Positions 16,511-25,441 of a stretch of DNA of 64,000 nt are shown piece after piece; position 1 is the stretch's first letter; each line of letters opens with the position of its first letter. The position numbers and the translations under genes are program-made. Origin of the DNA: Tildeniella torsiva UHER 1998/13D (lineage in GTDB: Bacteria > Cyanobacteriota > Cyanobacteriia > Phormidesmidales > Phormidesmidaceae). Where the stretch lies: NCBI GenBank assembly GCA_019358835.1, contig JAHHIH010000003.1:62001-126000 (forward strand). The letters run 5' to 3'. The notes under the pieces are model-generated. The model saw only the letters and a list, made by a program, of their open reading frames with translations. It ran no database searches and was not told where the DNA came from.

Positions 16511-17569
16511 CCTCAACCTCGCCCCCCGATACCGCATCTCCTTCTTGATCGCGTTCTGCTGGGCAAAATTCGGCATATCCCCCTGATGGCCCATCAAAAT
16601 AATCGAGTCGCCCAGGGCCAAATAAGTAGCCCGGCTGGGGTGAATGATCACCTCACCATCGGCGCGACGCAGGGCCACGGTAATAAACGTGCCCTGACCC
16701 TTGACCTCAATGTCGCCAATGGTGCCGCCAATCAGCGGTGAGGTAGCATCGATCACCAGTTCGTTGAGCTGAATATCCAGTTCCGCCAAAAACTCGTTCA
16801 GCCCGTGTTGACCATCGGTCTGCGATAAAAAATCCACCGCCGACGGGTGGCTGATCAGATGGGCCATGCGTAGGGCGCTAATGCTGGCGGGCAGCACTAC
16901 GTGGTTGGCCCCCGCCAGCCGCAGCTTTTTTTCGGTGGAGGGCATTTCGCCTCGGGCCAAAATCATCAGGGCCGGGTTCATCTCCCGCGCCGTGAGGGTA
17001 ATAAACACGTTGGCGGCATCGTTGGGCAGCACCGTGGCCAGCGACTTGGCGCGATGAATGCCCGCCGCCTCCAGGGCGGTTTCATCGGTGGCGTTGCCCT
17101 GGTGCATCAGGTATCCCTGCTCCTGGGCTAAAGCCACCCGCTCAGGGTCATTATCGACAATGATAAACGGCTGGCGATCGCGCTTCAGCTTGCGGGCCAC
17201 CAGCTGACCAATCCGGCCAAAGCCGCAGATAATCACGTGGTCTTCCAGGCTGTCAATTTCTTTGGTCATGCGTTTCACATTGAGAGCTCGATGAATTTCC
17301 CCTTCGGTAATCATTTGCACGAAGCCCGACACGATGTAGGCCACCGATAGAGCCCCCGCAATAATCACAAAAATCGTAAATACCTTGAGCGGCGGTGAGG
17401 TCAGGGGCTGCACTTCCCCATAGCCCACCCCAAAGATCGTGATCACCACCATATAGATGGCGTCGAGGAAGTTCCAGCCCGCCACCATGTAGCCAATAAC
17501 CGCCGCCACCACCGTCAGCGTAAAAAAGATGACCCCTGTAACAATCCGCCGAAACGAGCTATTCAGCAT
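16508..17569 (-). CDS. Two-helix potassium channel with RCK (TrkA-N) domain
   Basis: This 353-residue protein has two membrane helices (~10-30 and ~63-85) with a pore loop and selectivity filter GVGYGE at 47-52. They are followed by a cytoplasmic RCK domain with the nucleotide-binding GFGRIGQ at 116-122 and the acidic end of strand 2 in VDNDPE, then a TrkA-C-like domain (~250-335). This is the MthK/Kch-type layout, a ligand-gated potassium channel at the inner membrane. The filter ends in Glu where TVGYGD channels have Asp, a known variant in bacterial two-helix channels. The start at ATG 17567-17569 fits the first helix. It stands alone. Confidence 0.88.
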   Translation of the reverse strand: MLNSSFRRIVTGVIFFTLTVVAAVIGYMVAGWNFLDAIYMVVITIFGVGYGEVQPLTSPPLKVFTIFVIIAGALSVAYIVSGFVQMITEGEIHRALNVKRMTKEIDSLEDHVIICGFGRIGQLVARKLKRDRQPFIIVDNDPERVALAQEQGYLMHQGNATDETALEAAGIHRAKSLATVLPNDAANVFITLTAREMNPALMILARGEMPSTEKKLRLAGANHVVLPASISALRMAHLISHPSAVDFLSQTDGQHGLNEFLAELDIQLNELVIDATSPLIGGTIGDIEVKGQGTFITVALRRADGEVIIHPSRATYLALGDSIILMGHQGDMPNFAQQNAIKKEMRYRGARLR

Positions 17570-17862
17570 CTATACCTCAGGCAGGGTCCAGGCCTTTACA
17601 GAAATCAGATCAGTTCTCAAATAAAGGCTATGGTAATTGACAGCCTGCCCCTCAAAGAGTGCGGCACATAGCAAATTGCGATACACTATAAAGCAAACTC
17701 ATAATGACTTCGACTAAATCCACTACCTACTAAAATGCTGGCCGTCCAAGCGGCGGCCCTAAGGGCTCTGGGGCGTTGGCAAAACCTCTCCGGAGGAGAA
17801 TCGTCTCAGCCCAGCAGTTCTATCGTTTTTGTCCCCTTCTACATCAAATTGACTCTGCGACT

Positions 17863-19947
17863 ATGACAGCTACCACTCTGCAAAATCCCCTCCTCATTGG
17901 TGCCGGTCTACCTCCCTTCGCCAGCATTGACACCACCCACATTGTGCCGGGCATTACCGCCCTGCTTGACGACCTCACCACTGCCCTAGAAACCCTCGAA
18001 GCCCAGGTCACCCCCACCTGGGAGGGTCTGGTGGAGCCCCTCACCCGCATCGAAGAGCGCCTGGGCTGGAGCTGGGGCATCGTCGGTCACCTGATGGGGG
18101 TGAAAAACAGCCCCGAGCTGCGCGCCGCCTACGAAGAGGTGCAGCCGCCTCTGGTGCAGTTTGCCACCCGCTTAGGCCAGAGCAAGCCCCTCTACGAAGC
18201 CTTCAAACAGCTCCGCGCCAGCGACCAGTGGGCTAGCTTCGACCCGGCCCAGCAGCGCATCGTCGAGTCTTCCATTCGCGAGGCCGAGCTGTCAGGGGTA
18301 GGGCTGGAGGGCGCTGAAAAAGACCGCTTCAACGAGATTCAGCAGAGCCTGGCCGAACTCACTAACAAGTTCTCCAACAACGTGCTCGACGCCACCAAGG
18401 CCTTTAGCCTTACCCTGACGACGCCTGAAGAAATCGATGGCCTACCTCCCAGCCTGCTAGCCCAGGCCGCCCAAGCCGCCCGCGACGCTGGCGACGAACA
18501 GGCCACCGCCGCCGCTGGCCCCTGGCGAATCACGCTGGACTACCCCAGTTTTGGCCCGTTCATGCAGCACAGCCGCCGCCGCGACCTGCGCGAGCAGCTC
18601 TACCGCGCCTTTGTCACCCGCGCCTCTGAGGGCGATCTCGACAACAGCCCCAACATTGAGAGAATTCTGGAACTGCGCCACGAGATGGCCAACCTGCTGG
18701 GCTACGCCACCTACGCTGACCTCAGCCTGGCCCGCAAGATGGCCCCTTCTGTGGAGGCGATCGAAAAGCTGATGGGCGAGCTACGGGTGGCCAGCTACGA
18801 CACCGCCGTCAAGGAACTGGATGAACTCAAAGCCTTCGCCCAATCCAAAGGGGCCACCGAGGCCGACAGCCTCACCCACTGGGATACTGCCTTCTGGGCC
18901 GAGCGCATTCGCGAAGAAAAGTACGGCCTCAATGATGAAGAGCTGCGTCCCTACTTCCCCCTACCCCAGGTGCTCGACGGCCTGTTTGCCCTGGCCCACC
19001 GCATCTTTGACGTCACCATTGCCCCCGTCGATGGCGAAGCCCCGGTGTGGCACCCCGACGTGCGCTACTTCCAGGTGCTGAATGGCAGCGGCGACCCGAT
19101 CGCCCACTTCTACCTCGACCCCTACAGCCGCCCTGCCGAAAAGCGCGGCGGAGCCTGGATGGATGACTGCATCAACCGAGGCAAAATCAACAACCAGGTG
19201 CGGCTGCCGGTAGCCTACCTGGTGTGCAACCAAGCTCCCCCAGTGGATGGCAAGCCCAGCCTGATGACCTTCCGCGATGTAGAGACCCTGTTCCACGAGT
19301 TTGGCCACGGCCTTCAGCACATGTTGACCCAGGTAGACTTTACCGGTGCATCGGGCATCAACAACGTCGAGTGGGATGCCGTAGAGCTGCCCAGCCAGTT
19401 TATGGAGAACTGGTGCTACCACCGCGATACCCTGCTCACCCTAGCCCGCCATGTGGATACGGGTGCGCCCCTGCCAGAAGACCTGTATCAAAAAATCGTT
19501 GCCGCCCGCACTTTTATGACCGGCAGCGCCATTCTGCGTCAGGTGCGCTTTGGCTGGACAGATATTGAGCTGCACCACCGCTACCGGCCCAGCAGCGGCG
19601 AGACGGTGACCTCCGTCAGCCAGCGCATCGCCGAGCAGTCCTCTATTCTTAAGCCCCTGCCGGAGGATGCCTTTCTCTGCGCCTTTACCCATATTTTTGC
19701 GGGGGGCTATGCGGCGGGCTACTACAGCTATTTCTGGGCCGAGGTGCTGAGCGCCGATGCCTTTGCCGCCTTTGAGGAGGCCGGGCTGGATAACGAGGGG
19801 GCGATCGCCGCCACCGGTCGCCGCTTCCGCGATACGGTGCTCGCCCTGGGCGGCAGCCGCCACCCCATGGAAGTGTTCAAAGCCTTCCGGGGCCGCGAAC
19901 CCAGCACCCAGGCGCTGCTCCGCCATCGGGGATTGGTAGCTGCTTAG
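17863..19947 (+). CDS. prlC: M3 family oligopeptidase (oligopeptidase A-like)
   Basis: This cytosolic zinc peptidase of 694 residues degrades short peptides, including cleaved signal peptides. The HEFGH zinc motif gives H478, E479 and H482, with the third ligand E508 in NVEWDAVELPSQ. GWTDIELH and the C-terminal FAGGYAAGYYSYFWAEV are further oligopeptidase A signatures. I chose ATG 17863 (MTATTLQNPLL) because the family starts there; an in-frame extension back to 17776 looks non-coding. A strong hairpin with a T-run follows the gene. The symbol follows the E. coli homologue. Confidence 0.92.
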   Translation: MTATTLQNPLLIGAGLPPFASIDTTHIVPGITALLDDLTTALETLEAQVTPTWEGLVEPLTRIEERLGWSWGIVGHLMGVKNSPELRAAYEEVQPPLVQFATRLGQSKPLYEAFKQLRASDQWASFDPAQQRIVESSIREAELSGVGLEGAEKDRFNEIQQSLAELTNKFSNNVLDATKAFSLTLTTPEEIDGLPPSLLAQAAQAARDAGDEQATAAAGPWRITLDYPSFGPFMQHSRRRDLREQLYRAFVTRASEGDLDNSPNIERILELRHEMANLLGYATYADLSLARKMAPSVEAIEKLMGELRVASYDTAVKELDELKAFAQSKGATEADSLTHWDTAFWAERIREEKYGLNDEELRPYFPLPQVLDGLFALAHRIFDVTIAPVDGEAPVWHPDVRYFQVLNGSGDPIAHFYLDPYSRPAEKRGGAWMDDCINRGKINNQVRLPVAYLVCNQAPPVDGKPSLMTFRDVETLFHEFGHGLQHMLTQVDFTGASGINNVEWDAVELPSQFMENWCYHRDTLLTLARHVDTGAPLPEDLYQKIVAARTFMTGSAILRQVRFGWTDIELHHRYRPSSGETVTSVSQRIAEQSSILKPLPEDAFLCAFTHIFAGGYAAGYYSYFWAEVLSADAFAAFEEAGLDNEGAIAATGRRFRDTVLALGGSRHPMEVFKAFRGREPSTQALLRHRGLVAA

Positions 19948-19970
19948 GATTTTCCTCAAATAGTTGACCT

Positions 19971-20007
19971 AGAAGCCAGGGTTTTCGGAAAACCCTGGCT
20001 TCTTTTT
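19971..20007 (+). terminator. Rho-independent terminator after the M3 peptidase gene
   Basis: A 15-bp perfect stem (AGAAGCCAGGGTTTT at 19971-19985 with 19989-20003) closed by a three-base loop is followed by TTTT. It lies 24 bp after the stop codon. On the minus side the stem begins with an A-run complement, so it may also end the convergent SulP transcript. Confidence 0.9.
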
Positions 20008-20024
20008 GTTCCCCAGGCTTGCCC

Positions 20025-21725
20025 CTAAGACTGCTGGCGTTGATGAAACCCGTCGATCGCACTGGGCAGCGTAAAGAAGATATGTTCGGTGCCGATCAGC
20101 TCTAGCAACCCCGATCGCTGAAGCTGAGCGTAGAGGTCGCGCTTAACCCGCGCCAGGGCGAGAGTAATGCCTCGCTTGCTGAGCGTTTCGTGCAGTTCCA
20201 CCAGCATATCGGCGGCGGTAATGTCGATCTCGACCATAGCTTCGGTATTGATCACAAACCACTCCACTGGCGCGGCTTCAGCCTCAATCACCGCCAGGGC
20301 GCGGCGCTGAAAATCTACTGCGTTGGCAAAAAACAGCGGCGCATCGTAGCGGTAGATCACCAGCCCCGGAACTGTGGTCGCCCCTGGCCAGTCGGCAACA
20401 TCGTGCAGACCCGCAATGTTGGGCACCTTTCCCATCACCGCGTCGTGGGGGCGAGCAATGCGGGCAAAGAGTTCGATGACGGAGAGGCCTACGGCGATCG
20501 CCACCCCCGTCAGCAAATCCGTTGCCAGCACCCCCACCGTCGTCGCCAGCGCCAGGGCAAAATCGCCCTGGCGAAACGCCCTCAGCCGCAGAAACTCGGG
20601 AATATCTACCAGCTTAGTGGCGGCAAAGATCACCAGCGCCCCCAGGGCCGCCGTCGGAAACAGCGCCAGTAGGGGCCGCAAAAACAGCAGCACCCCCATC
20701 ACCACCCCAAAGGCTGCCAGCGAATACACCTGGCTCTTACTGCCCATGGAGTCGCCAATGGCCGCCCGGCTGGCACTGCTGCTCACCGGAAAGCCCTGCA
20801 TCAGCCCGCCGCCCAGGTTGGCCACCCCCAGGGCAAATAGCTCCTGGTTGGCGTCAACGGTGTGGTGGTTGCGGGCCGCCAACGCCCGCGCCGTCAGCAC
20901 ATTGTCTGAGTAGCCGACGATCGCAATCCCCACCGCCGCCGTCAAAATCTGTAGTACCTCCTGGCGAGAGGCCAACGGCACCACAAACCGGGGCAGCCCC
21001 GCCGGAATTTCGCCCACCACTCTGACCCCCTGCTGGTCAAGCCCCAGCAGCGCCACCAGGGCAGTGGCCAGCAGCACCGCCAGCAGCGGCCCCGGCACCC
21101 TGGCAAACCGGGCCTGCACCCCAAACAAAAACACCAAAACAAAGCCCGCCACGGCTAAGGTCGGCCCGTGGGCCTGACCCAGGTGTCGCCAAAATTCCCC
21201 CAGCTGCCCCGCCACCGAGTCAGCCTCAATGGGTACGCCGCTCACTCGGCTGAGCTGCCCGGCCATCATAATGACGGCGACCCCAGCCATGTAGCCAATC
21301 AAAATCGGTTTAGAGAGCAAATCGGCCAAAAACCCCAGGCGAGCTGCGTAGCCCACCAGGCAGAGCAGGCCGACTGCACAGGCCAGCAGCGAGGCCAGGA
21401 TGGCATAGCTGGTGTCAGAGGTCGCGGCCAGGGGGGCGATCGCCACCGCCGTCATCACCGCCGTGCTCGACTCGGGCCCCACCGACAGCTGGGGCGAGGT
21501 GCCCACCAGGGCATACAGCAGCAGCGCCGGTAGAATTGCCCACAGCCCCTGCACCGGGCCGACCCCCGCCAGTTCCCCATAGGCCATGCACTGCGGAATC
21601 AGATAGGCGGCCACGGTAATACCGGCGAGGCCATCCTGGCGCAGCCAGGCTCTAGGGTAGTGACGCAGGCGATCTAACCCCGGTAAAAGGGCGGTGCGAG
21701 GCAAATACTTTGGTCGTGCGCTCAA
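20025..21725 (-). CDS. SulP family anion transporter with STAS domain
   Basis: At 566 residues this has the usual SulP length. The first transmembrane segments carry the family hallmark (AAYLIPQCMAYGELAGVGPVQ) and the following 'GTSPQLSVGPES'. About 12-14 helices span residues 30-425, and the cytoplasmic STAS domain covers ~440-555 (VIYRYDAPLFFANA, VEWFVINTEAMVEID, TLSKRGITLALAR). SulP proteins move sulfate, bicarbonate or other anions, and the cyanobacterial bicarbonate transporter BicA belongs here. Sequence alone does not tell whether this one is a bicarbonate or sulfate carrier. The gene faces the M3 peptidase gene convergently. Confidence 0.9.
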   Translation of the reverse strand: MSARPKYLPRTALLPGLDRLRHYPRAWLRQDGLAGITVAAYLIPQCMAYGELAGVGPVQGLWAILPALLLYALVGTSPQLSVGPESSTAVMTAVAIAPLAATSDTSYAILASLLACAVGLLCLVGYAARLGFLADLLSKPILIGYMAGVAVIMMAGQLSRVSGVPIEADSVAGQLGEFWRHLGQAHGPTLAVAGFVLVFLFGVQARFARVPGPLLAVLLATALVALLGLDQQGVRVVGEIPAGLPRFVVPLASRQEVLQILTAAVGIAIVGYSDNVLTARALAARNHHTVDANQELFALGVANLGGGLMQGFPVSSSASRAAIGDSMGSKSQVYSLAAFGVVMGVLLFLRPLLALFPTAALGALVIFAATKLVDIPEFLRLRAFRQGDFALALATTVGVLATDLLTGVAIAVGLSVIELFARIARPHDAVMGKVPNIAGLHDVADWPGATTVPGLVIYRYDAPLFFANAVDFQRRALAVIEAEAAPVEWFVINTEAMVEIDITAADMLVELHETLSKRGITLALARVKRDLYAQLQRSGLLELIGTEHIFFTLPSAIDGFHQRQQS

Positions 21726-21770
21726 GGCAATACTCTATCAGTAACCAATCATCCCGGCAGCGGCTGGGGC

Positions 21771-22388
21771 TCAGCTGCCGCTCAAATCTACGGGGTTATA
21801 CAAGCTCATGGCCTTTTCAACGCCGTCTTGTAGAGCTTTCTCCAGAGCGCGCAGGCTGGTATCGACCACCGCATCCATAGTGCTGCGCTCGGCTTTAGAA
21901 AAATTGCCCAGCACGTGGGAGACAACAGCCCCATCCCCCCCGCGATCGCTAGCTCCAATACCAATGCGCAGGCGCGGAAACTCCTGGGTGCTCAGGTGGG
22001 CGATCGCCGACTTCATGCCGTTGTGCCCCCCGGCAGAGCCCCCCAGCCGCAGCCGCAGCCGCCCCACCGGCAAATCCATATCGTCGTAGACCACCAGCAC
22101 CTGGCTCGGCTCTAGCTTCAGCCAGTCCAACACCGCCCGCATGGCCTGGCCCGAGCGATTCATGTAGGTCAGCGGTTTAAGCAAATACACCTTTTGGCGC
22201 GTCGGCCCAAACCCCGCCCCATACTCGCCCTGAAACCGTCGCTCCTCCTTGAGGGGCACGGCCCAGGTCTTAGAGAGGCGATCGACCACCTCAAAGCCAA
22301 TGTTGTGGCGGGTACCCGCGTACTTTTCCCCTGGATTGCCCAGCCCCACAATCAGGCAGGGCAGAGCGGGCGATGCGACGTCAGCCAT
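21771..22388 (-). CDS. pth: Peptidyl-tRNA hydrolase
   Basis: This 205-residue cytosolic enzyme releases peptidyl-tRNAs that fall off stalled ribosomes. Signatures are IVGLGNPGEKYAGTRHNIGFEV with the catalytic His, the substrate-positioning LKPLTYMNRSG, VVYDDMDLPVGRLR, and GGHNGMKSAI. It lies 22 bp downstream of tatA in the order psbH, tatA, pth on the minus strand, a recurrent arrangement in cyanobacteria. The ATG at 22386-22388 is the natural start; the protein extends about ten residues before the VGLGNPG motif. Confidence 0.96.
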   Translation of the reverse strand: MADVASPALPCLIVGLGNPGEKYAGTRHNIGFEVVDRLSKTWAVPLKEERRFQGEYGAGFGPTRQKVYLLKPLTYMNRSGQAMRAVLDWLKLEPSQVLVVYDDMDLPVGRLRLRLGGSAGGHNGMKSAIAHLSTQEFPRLRIGIGASDRGGDGAVVSHVLGNFSKAERSTMDAVVDTSLRALEKALQDGVEKAMSLYNPVDLSGS

Positions 22389-22410
22389 AGGTCAACGAGG
22401 TCCCTAGGCT

Positions 22411-22764
22411 CTACGCGGGGGAATCGGTTTCAGCGGGCTCGGCAGTGGTCGCCGTTCCGCTGCCGTTGGTGTCGCTCAGTGGAGCGGCAGCCGCTGGTTC
22501 AGCCCCGGCGGCGGTCTCAGGCGGCGTCAACACCTTAGGTGACTCAGGTTCTAAGGTCGCCTTCATGGGTGCCGTCACCGCCTTTTCAATCTGCTGGGCT
22601 TCCTTCTTAAACTCTTCCTCAAATTCCCGAGAGGCTTCCTGAAAGCCCTTAATGGCTTTCCCCATGCTGCGGCCAATTTCCGGCAGTTTTTTGGGGCCAA
22701 ACACCAGCAGCGCCAGCACCATAATTAGCGCCATCTCTGGCAAACCCACACCAAACACGTTCAT
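22411..22764 (-). CDS. tatA: Sec-independent (Tat) translocase subunit TatA/E/B-like
   Basis: This protein of 117 residues starts at ATG 22762-22764 (MNVFGVGLPEM), which places the single membrane helix at residues ~8-22 as in TatA/Hcf106. The hinge motif FGPKKLPEIGRS leads to an amphipathic helix (MGKAIKGFQEASREFEEE) and a low-complexity acidic, Pro/Ala-rich tail. It forms part of the twin-arginine pore that exports folded proteins across the plasma and thylakoid membranes. TatA and TatB cannot be separated confidently here. The longer frame upstream to 22800 lacks a family match. Confidence 0.92.
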   Translation of the reverse strand: MNVFGVGLPEMALIMVLALLVFGPKKLPEIGRSMGKAIKGFQEASREFEEEFKKEAQQIEKAVTAPMKATLEPESPKVLTPPETAAGAEPAAAAPLSDTNGSGTATTAEPAETDSPA

Positions 22765-22958
22765 AGGCCAACTCCCGAATAACGACGGCTGTGCATACAC
22801 CTACTACTGTGCATCAGCTATGGGTGCATCAAACGGCAAAAGAGGCTGGGTAGTCAAGGGTCTACGCCAGCCTCAGATAGGTAAGTTTTGAATTTCACAT
22901 CCAAAGCGCGTGGGCAAAATTGAGAGCCAACCCGCTAGAGGTCGACCCCTAAAATCCC

Positions 22959-23162
22959 TTAGAGGCCTACGCTACGCCAGTCAACATCAAAGCTTTCTAG
23001 CACGATAGAAGAGTTATAAAGCTGCAAAATAATCAGCAGAAACACGAAGAACAGACCAATGAAAACCGCCATCAGAGGGGTGGTGCCCCAGCCGGGAGCA
23101 ACCTTACCGTACTCAGAGTTGAGGGGCTTCAACACGTCTCCTAACCTAGTCCGTTGTGCCAT
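22959..23162 (-). CDS. psbH: Photosystem II reaction centre protein H
   Basis: This 67-residue single-helix thylakoid protein (PsbH) supports PSII assembly and the Q(B)-side environment. The start ATG 23160-23162 gives [19 protein letters not shown], the standard cyanobacterial N-terminus. The [16 protein letters not shown] helix is followed by a short lumenal tail (VDWRSVGL). It is divergent from psbN across 74 bp that must hold both promoters, and upstream of tatA and pth on the same strand. Confidence 0.97.
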   Translation of the reverse strand: MAQRTRLGDVLKPLNSEYGKVAPGWGTTPLMAVFIGLFFVFLLIILQLYNSSIVLESFDVDWRSVGL

Positions 23163-23236
23163 GGATCCTTCCACAATCAACACTTTATAGTTCGTAATAT
23201 TATAGGATGGGGTGGTTTCCTATTCTCATAAACCCC

Positions 23237-23368
23237 ATGGAACCTGCAACAGTTCTTATCATTTCCGTGGCTGCCGTGGTGGTAGCCGTGACTGGTTACT
23301 CAGTGTACATGTCCTTTGGGCCCCCGTCCAAGCAGTTGTCCGACCCCTTCGACGACCACGAAGACTAG
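23237..23368 (+). CDS. psbN: PsbN (photosystem II assembly factor)
   Basis: This 43-residue protein begins MEPATVLIISVAAVV, with one membrane helix at about residues 5-25 and a conserved tail (FGPPSKQLSDPFDDHED). This is the diagnostic length and ending of PsbN. It is not a structural PSII subunit; it is known as an assembly or repair factor of PSII. It is divergent to psbH, the classical arrangement, and lies just upstream of rpsP on the same strand (180 bp). Confidence 0.97.
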   Translation: MEPATVLIISVAAVVVAVTGYSVYMSFGPPSKQLSDPFDDHED

Positions 23369-23548
23369 GATTGCTGGGTCGATGTCCAGATCTGAGCATC
23401 GACCCAGTCACCTCCAGGTTTTCTGCCCAACGGTATTGATGCCGAGGGTTTCTAGTGGTAGGATTAGAAACCTGTGGATTTATTTGGCTGTCTTGCCGCA
23501 ATCCTTACCGGTCAAACCTTTCAACCTTACGAATGTTGCTTTAACCCT

Positions 23549-23839
23549 ATGATTAAGCTTCGCCTCAAGCGTTTCGGCAAAAAGCGGGAAGTCAGCTACC
23601 GCATCGTAGCCATCAATAGCCATGCCCGCCGCGACGGCCGCCCCCTAGAAGAAGTTGGTTTCTACAACCCCCGCACCGACGAAACTCGGCTTGACGTAGA
23701 TGCCATTACCCGTCGCCTAGAGCAGGGTGCGCAGCCGACCGAGACCGTGCGACACATTCTTGAAAAAGCCAATTTAATTGAGAAGCGTAAGACCACCTTC
23801 AAAACCACAGCTAAGCCTGAAGTCAAGGCTGAAGCCTAG
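23549..23839 (+). CDS. rpsP: 30S ribosomal protein S16
   Basis: This 96-residue small-subunit protein starts at ATG 23549 ([20 protein letters not shown]) with the family signature [18 protein letters not shown]. The length and the basic C-terminal extension ([12 protein letters not shown]) are usual for cyanobacteria. It heads the block rpsP, KH-domain protein, phoH, whose genes are spaced by 32 and 48 bp and are likely co-transcribed. Confidence 0.97.
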   Translation: MIKLRLKRFGKKREVSYRIVAINSHARRDGRPLEEVGFYNPRTDETRLDVDAITRRLEQGAQPTETVRHILEKANLIEKRKTTFKTTAKPEVKAEA

Positions 23840-23871
23840 GTCGCCCATTGCCTTTAGCCCTTGCCCCCGAC

Positions 23872-24219
23872 ATGGATAGCCCTGATTTCCCAGGACTGGT
23901 TAGGTTTTTGGTAGAGCCCTTTTTAGACTCGCCCGATTCTTTGCGCATAGATTGCGAAGAAAACCCGGTGCAGTCTAAGGTGTGGATCCGCATTGCCTTT
24001 AAGGGAGATGAGCGGGGCAAGGTGTTTGGCCGGGGTGGACGCAACATTCAGGCCATTCGCACCATTGTGCGGGCCACAGCGGCGCTGTCGGGCTGGTCGG
24101 CCTACGTCGATGTCTACGGAGCCTCGGAGCAGGAATCTGGTGCTGACCACAGGTCTCACAGTGGCCCGCCGCGACGCGTTTCAGACAAGCCCAAGCCCCA
24201 ACTGCGTCCCAAGACCTAG
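23872..24219 (+). CDS. khpA: KH-domain RNA-binding protein (KhpA type)
   Basis: This protein of 115 residues starts at ATG 23872 (MDSPDFPGLVRFLVEPFL); a TTG at 23848 would add eight residues, but family members begin near the ATG. The KH core holds the nucleic-acid-binding loop as GRGGRNIQAIRT (a GxxG loop) after VWIRIAFKGDERGKVF. The basic, Pro-rich C-terminal tail is longer than in the ~80-residue Gram-positive KhpA. It is a probable RNA chaperone or regulator of translation. Its place directly after rpsP is widely conserved in bacteria. Confidence 0.9.
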   Translation: MDSPDFPGLVRFLVEPFLDSPDSLRIDCEENPVQSKVWIRIAFKGDERGKVFGRGGRNIQAIRTIVRATAALSGWSAYVDVYGASEQESGADHRSHSGPPRRVSDKPKPQLRPKT

Positions 24220-24267
24220 GGGAGACCTGGCCCCTCCGGGCCTGAATTATTTTGGCAACTGTTTTAG

Positions 24268-25251
24268 ATGGACTCTCCCCTGCGGATTGAACTGCCGACT
24301 CCAGAGGGCGCTGTGGCCCTGGCCGGATATCGCGAAGAAAATATCAAACTCCTGGCCAGCCAAACTGGAGCATCTCTAGTGCTGCGCGGCCAGGAGTTGT
24401 TTATTTCGGGCACCGACAGTGGTGCGGCCCTGGCCCAGCGGTTGGTCATGGCCCTAGAGCCCCTGTGGAGCCAGGGGCAGCCGGTGACCACCGCCGACAT
24501 TATGACGGCCCGCCACGCCCTCGACACCGATCGCATCGACGAACTCCAGGCCATTCATCGGGATGTGGTGGCGCGCACCCGGCGGGGTGAGGTGGTACGG
24601 GCTAAGACCTTTCGCCAAAAACAGTATGTCAAGGCCCTGCGTAGCCAAGACATGGTGTTTTGCATTGGCCCGGCTGGCACCGGCAAGACCTTTCTGGCCA
24701 CCCTGGTGGGTATTCAGGCGCTGCTTAACAATGAGTTTGAGCGCTTAATACTGACCCGCCCAGCAGTGGAGGCTGGAGAGCGCCTGGGCTTCTTGCCCGG
24801 CGATTTGCAGCAGAAGGTCAACCCCTACCTGCGGCCTCTCTACGACGCCCTCCACGAGCTGGTAGACCCCGAGAAAATCGCCAACCTGATGGAGCGCGGC
24901 ATTATCGAGGTGGCTCCCTTGGCCTACATGCGGGGGCGCACCCTCAACAACGCCTTTGTGATTATGGATGAGGCCCAAAACACCACCCCAGCCCAGATGA
25001 AGATGGTGCTGACTCGCCTGGGCTTTAAATCGCGCATGGTGGTGACGGGGGATGTCACCCAAACGGATCTACCGGCTGACCAGACCTCAGGCCTAGCGAT
25101 CGCCCAGCAGATTCTCAAGGGGGTAAACGGCATTGCCTTTTGCCACCTCAACCAGGCAGACGTAGTGCGCCACCCACTGGTGCAGCGTATTGTGGCCGCC
25201 TACGAAACCTACGAGAGCCGGGTGACGAAGCGAGAGAGTCGGCCTCGATAG
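24268..25251 (+). CDS. phoH: PhoH family ATPase
   Basis: This protein of 327 residues has an N-terminal KH-like region (~1-60), then a RecA-fold ATPase with Walker A GPAGTGKT at 134-141 and Walker B in VIMDEAQN (Asp-Glu-Ala-Gln at about 234-237). Residues MVVTGDVTQTDLP form the sensor region. PhoH proteins bind RNA and are linked to rRNA maturation and, in some species, phosphate stress. It is the third gene after rpsP. A convergent hairpin follows about 115 bp after the stop. Confidence 0.93.
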   Translation: MDSPLRIELPTPEGAVALAGYREENIKLLASQTGASLVLRGQELFISGTDSGAALAQRLVMALEPLWSQGQPVTTADIMTARHALDTDRIDELQAIHRDVVARTRRGEVVRAKTFRQKQYVKALRSQDMVFCIGPAGTGKTFLATLVGIQALLNNEFERLILTRPAVEAGERLGFLPGDLQQKVNPYLRPLYDALHELVDPEKIANLMERGIIEVAPLAYMRGRTLNNAFVIMDEAQNTTPAQMKMVLTRLGFKSRMVVTGDVTQTDLPADQTSGLAIAQQILKGVNGIAFCHLNQADVVRHPLVQRIVAAYETYESRVTKRESRPR

Positions 25252-25367
25252 TCTTGTGCCTGGCGAAAGAACGAAGACAAAAGGGCGAAGAAGGCCTGAT
25301 AGGCTTGGGTTTTAGGCTTTTGGGGCTGTTCTAGCTACTTGTCGGCGATCGCACTCAAAACCCAAAA

Positions 25368-25403
25368 ACTCTCCCTTACCTAGAACCGTTGGTAGGGGAG
25401 AGT
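25368..25403. terminator. Two-way terminator hairpin between phoH and the PTPS gene
   Basis: ACTCTCCCTTACC (25368-25380) pairs with 25391-25403, with one G-U pair, across a ten-base loop. It lies between two convergent genes, so it can serve both transcripts. The flanking A-run on the left gives a U-tract for the minus transcript. Confidence 0.75.
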
Positions 25404-25441
25404 CTCAAATGGAAAAATGCTGGCTTAAGCAACCCAGTTTG

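Noticed and set aside
20025..21725. Calling the SulP gene bicA
   Set aside because: Family membership is clear, but nothing in the sequence distinguishes bicarbonate from sulfate transport.
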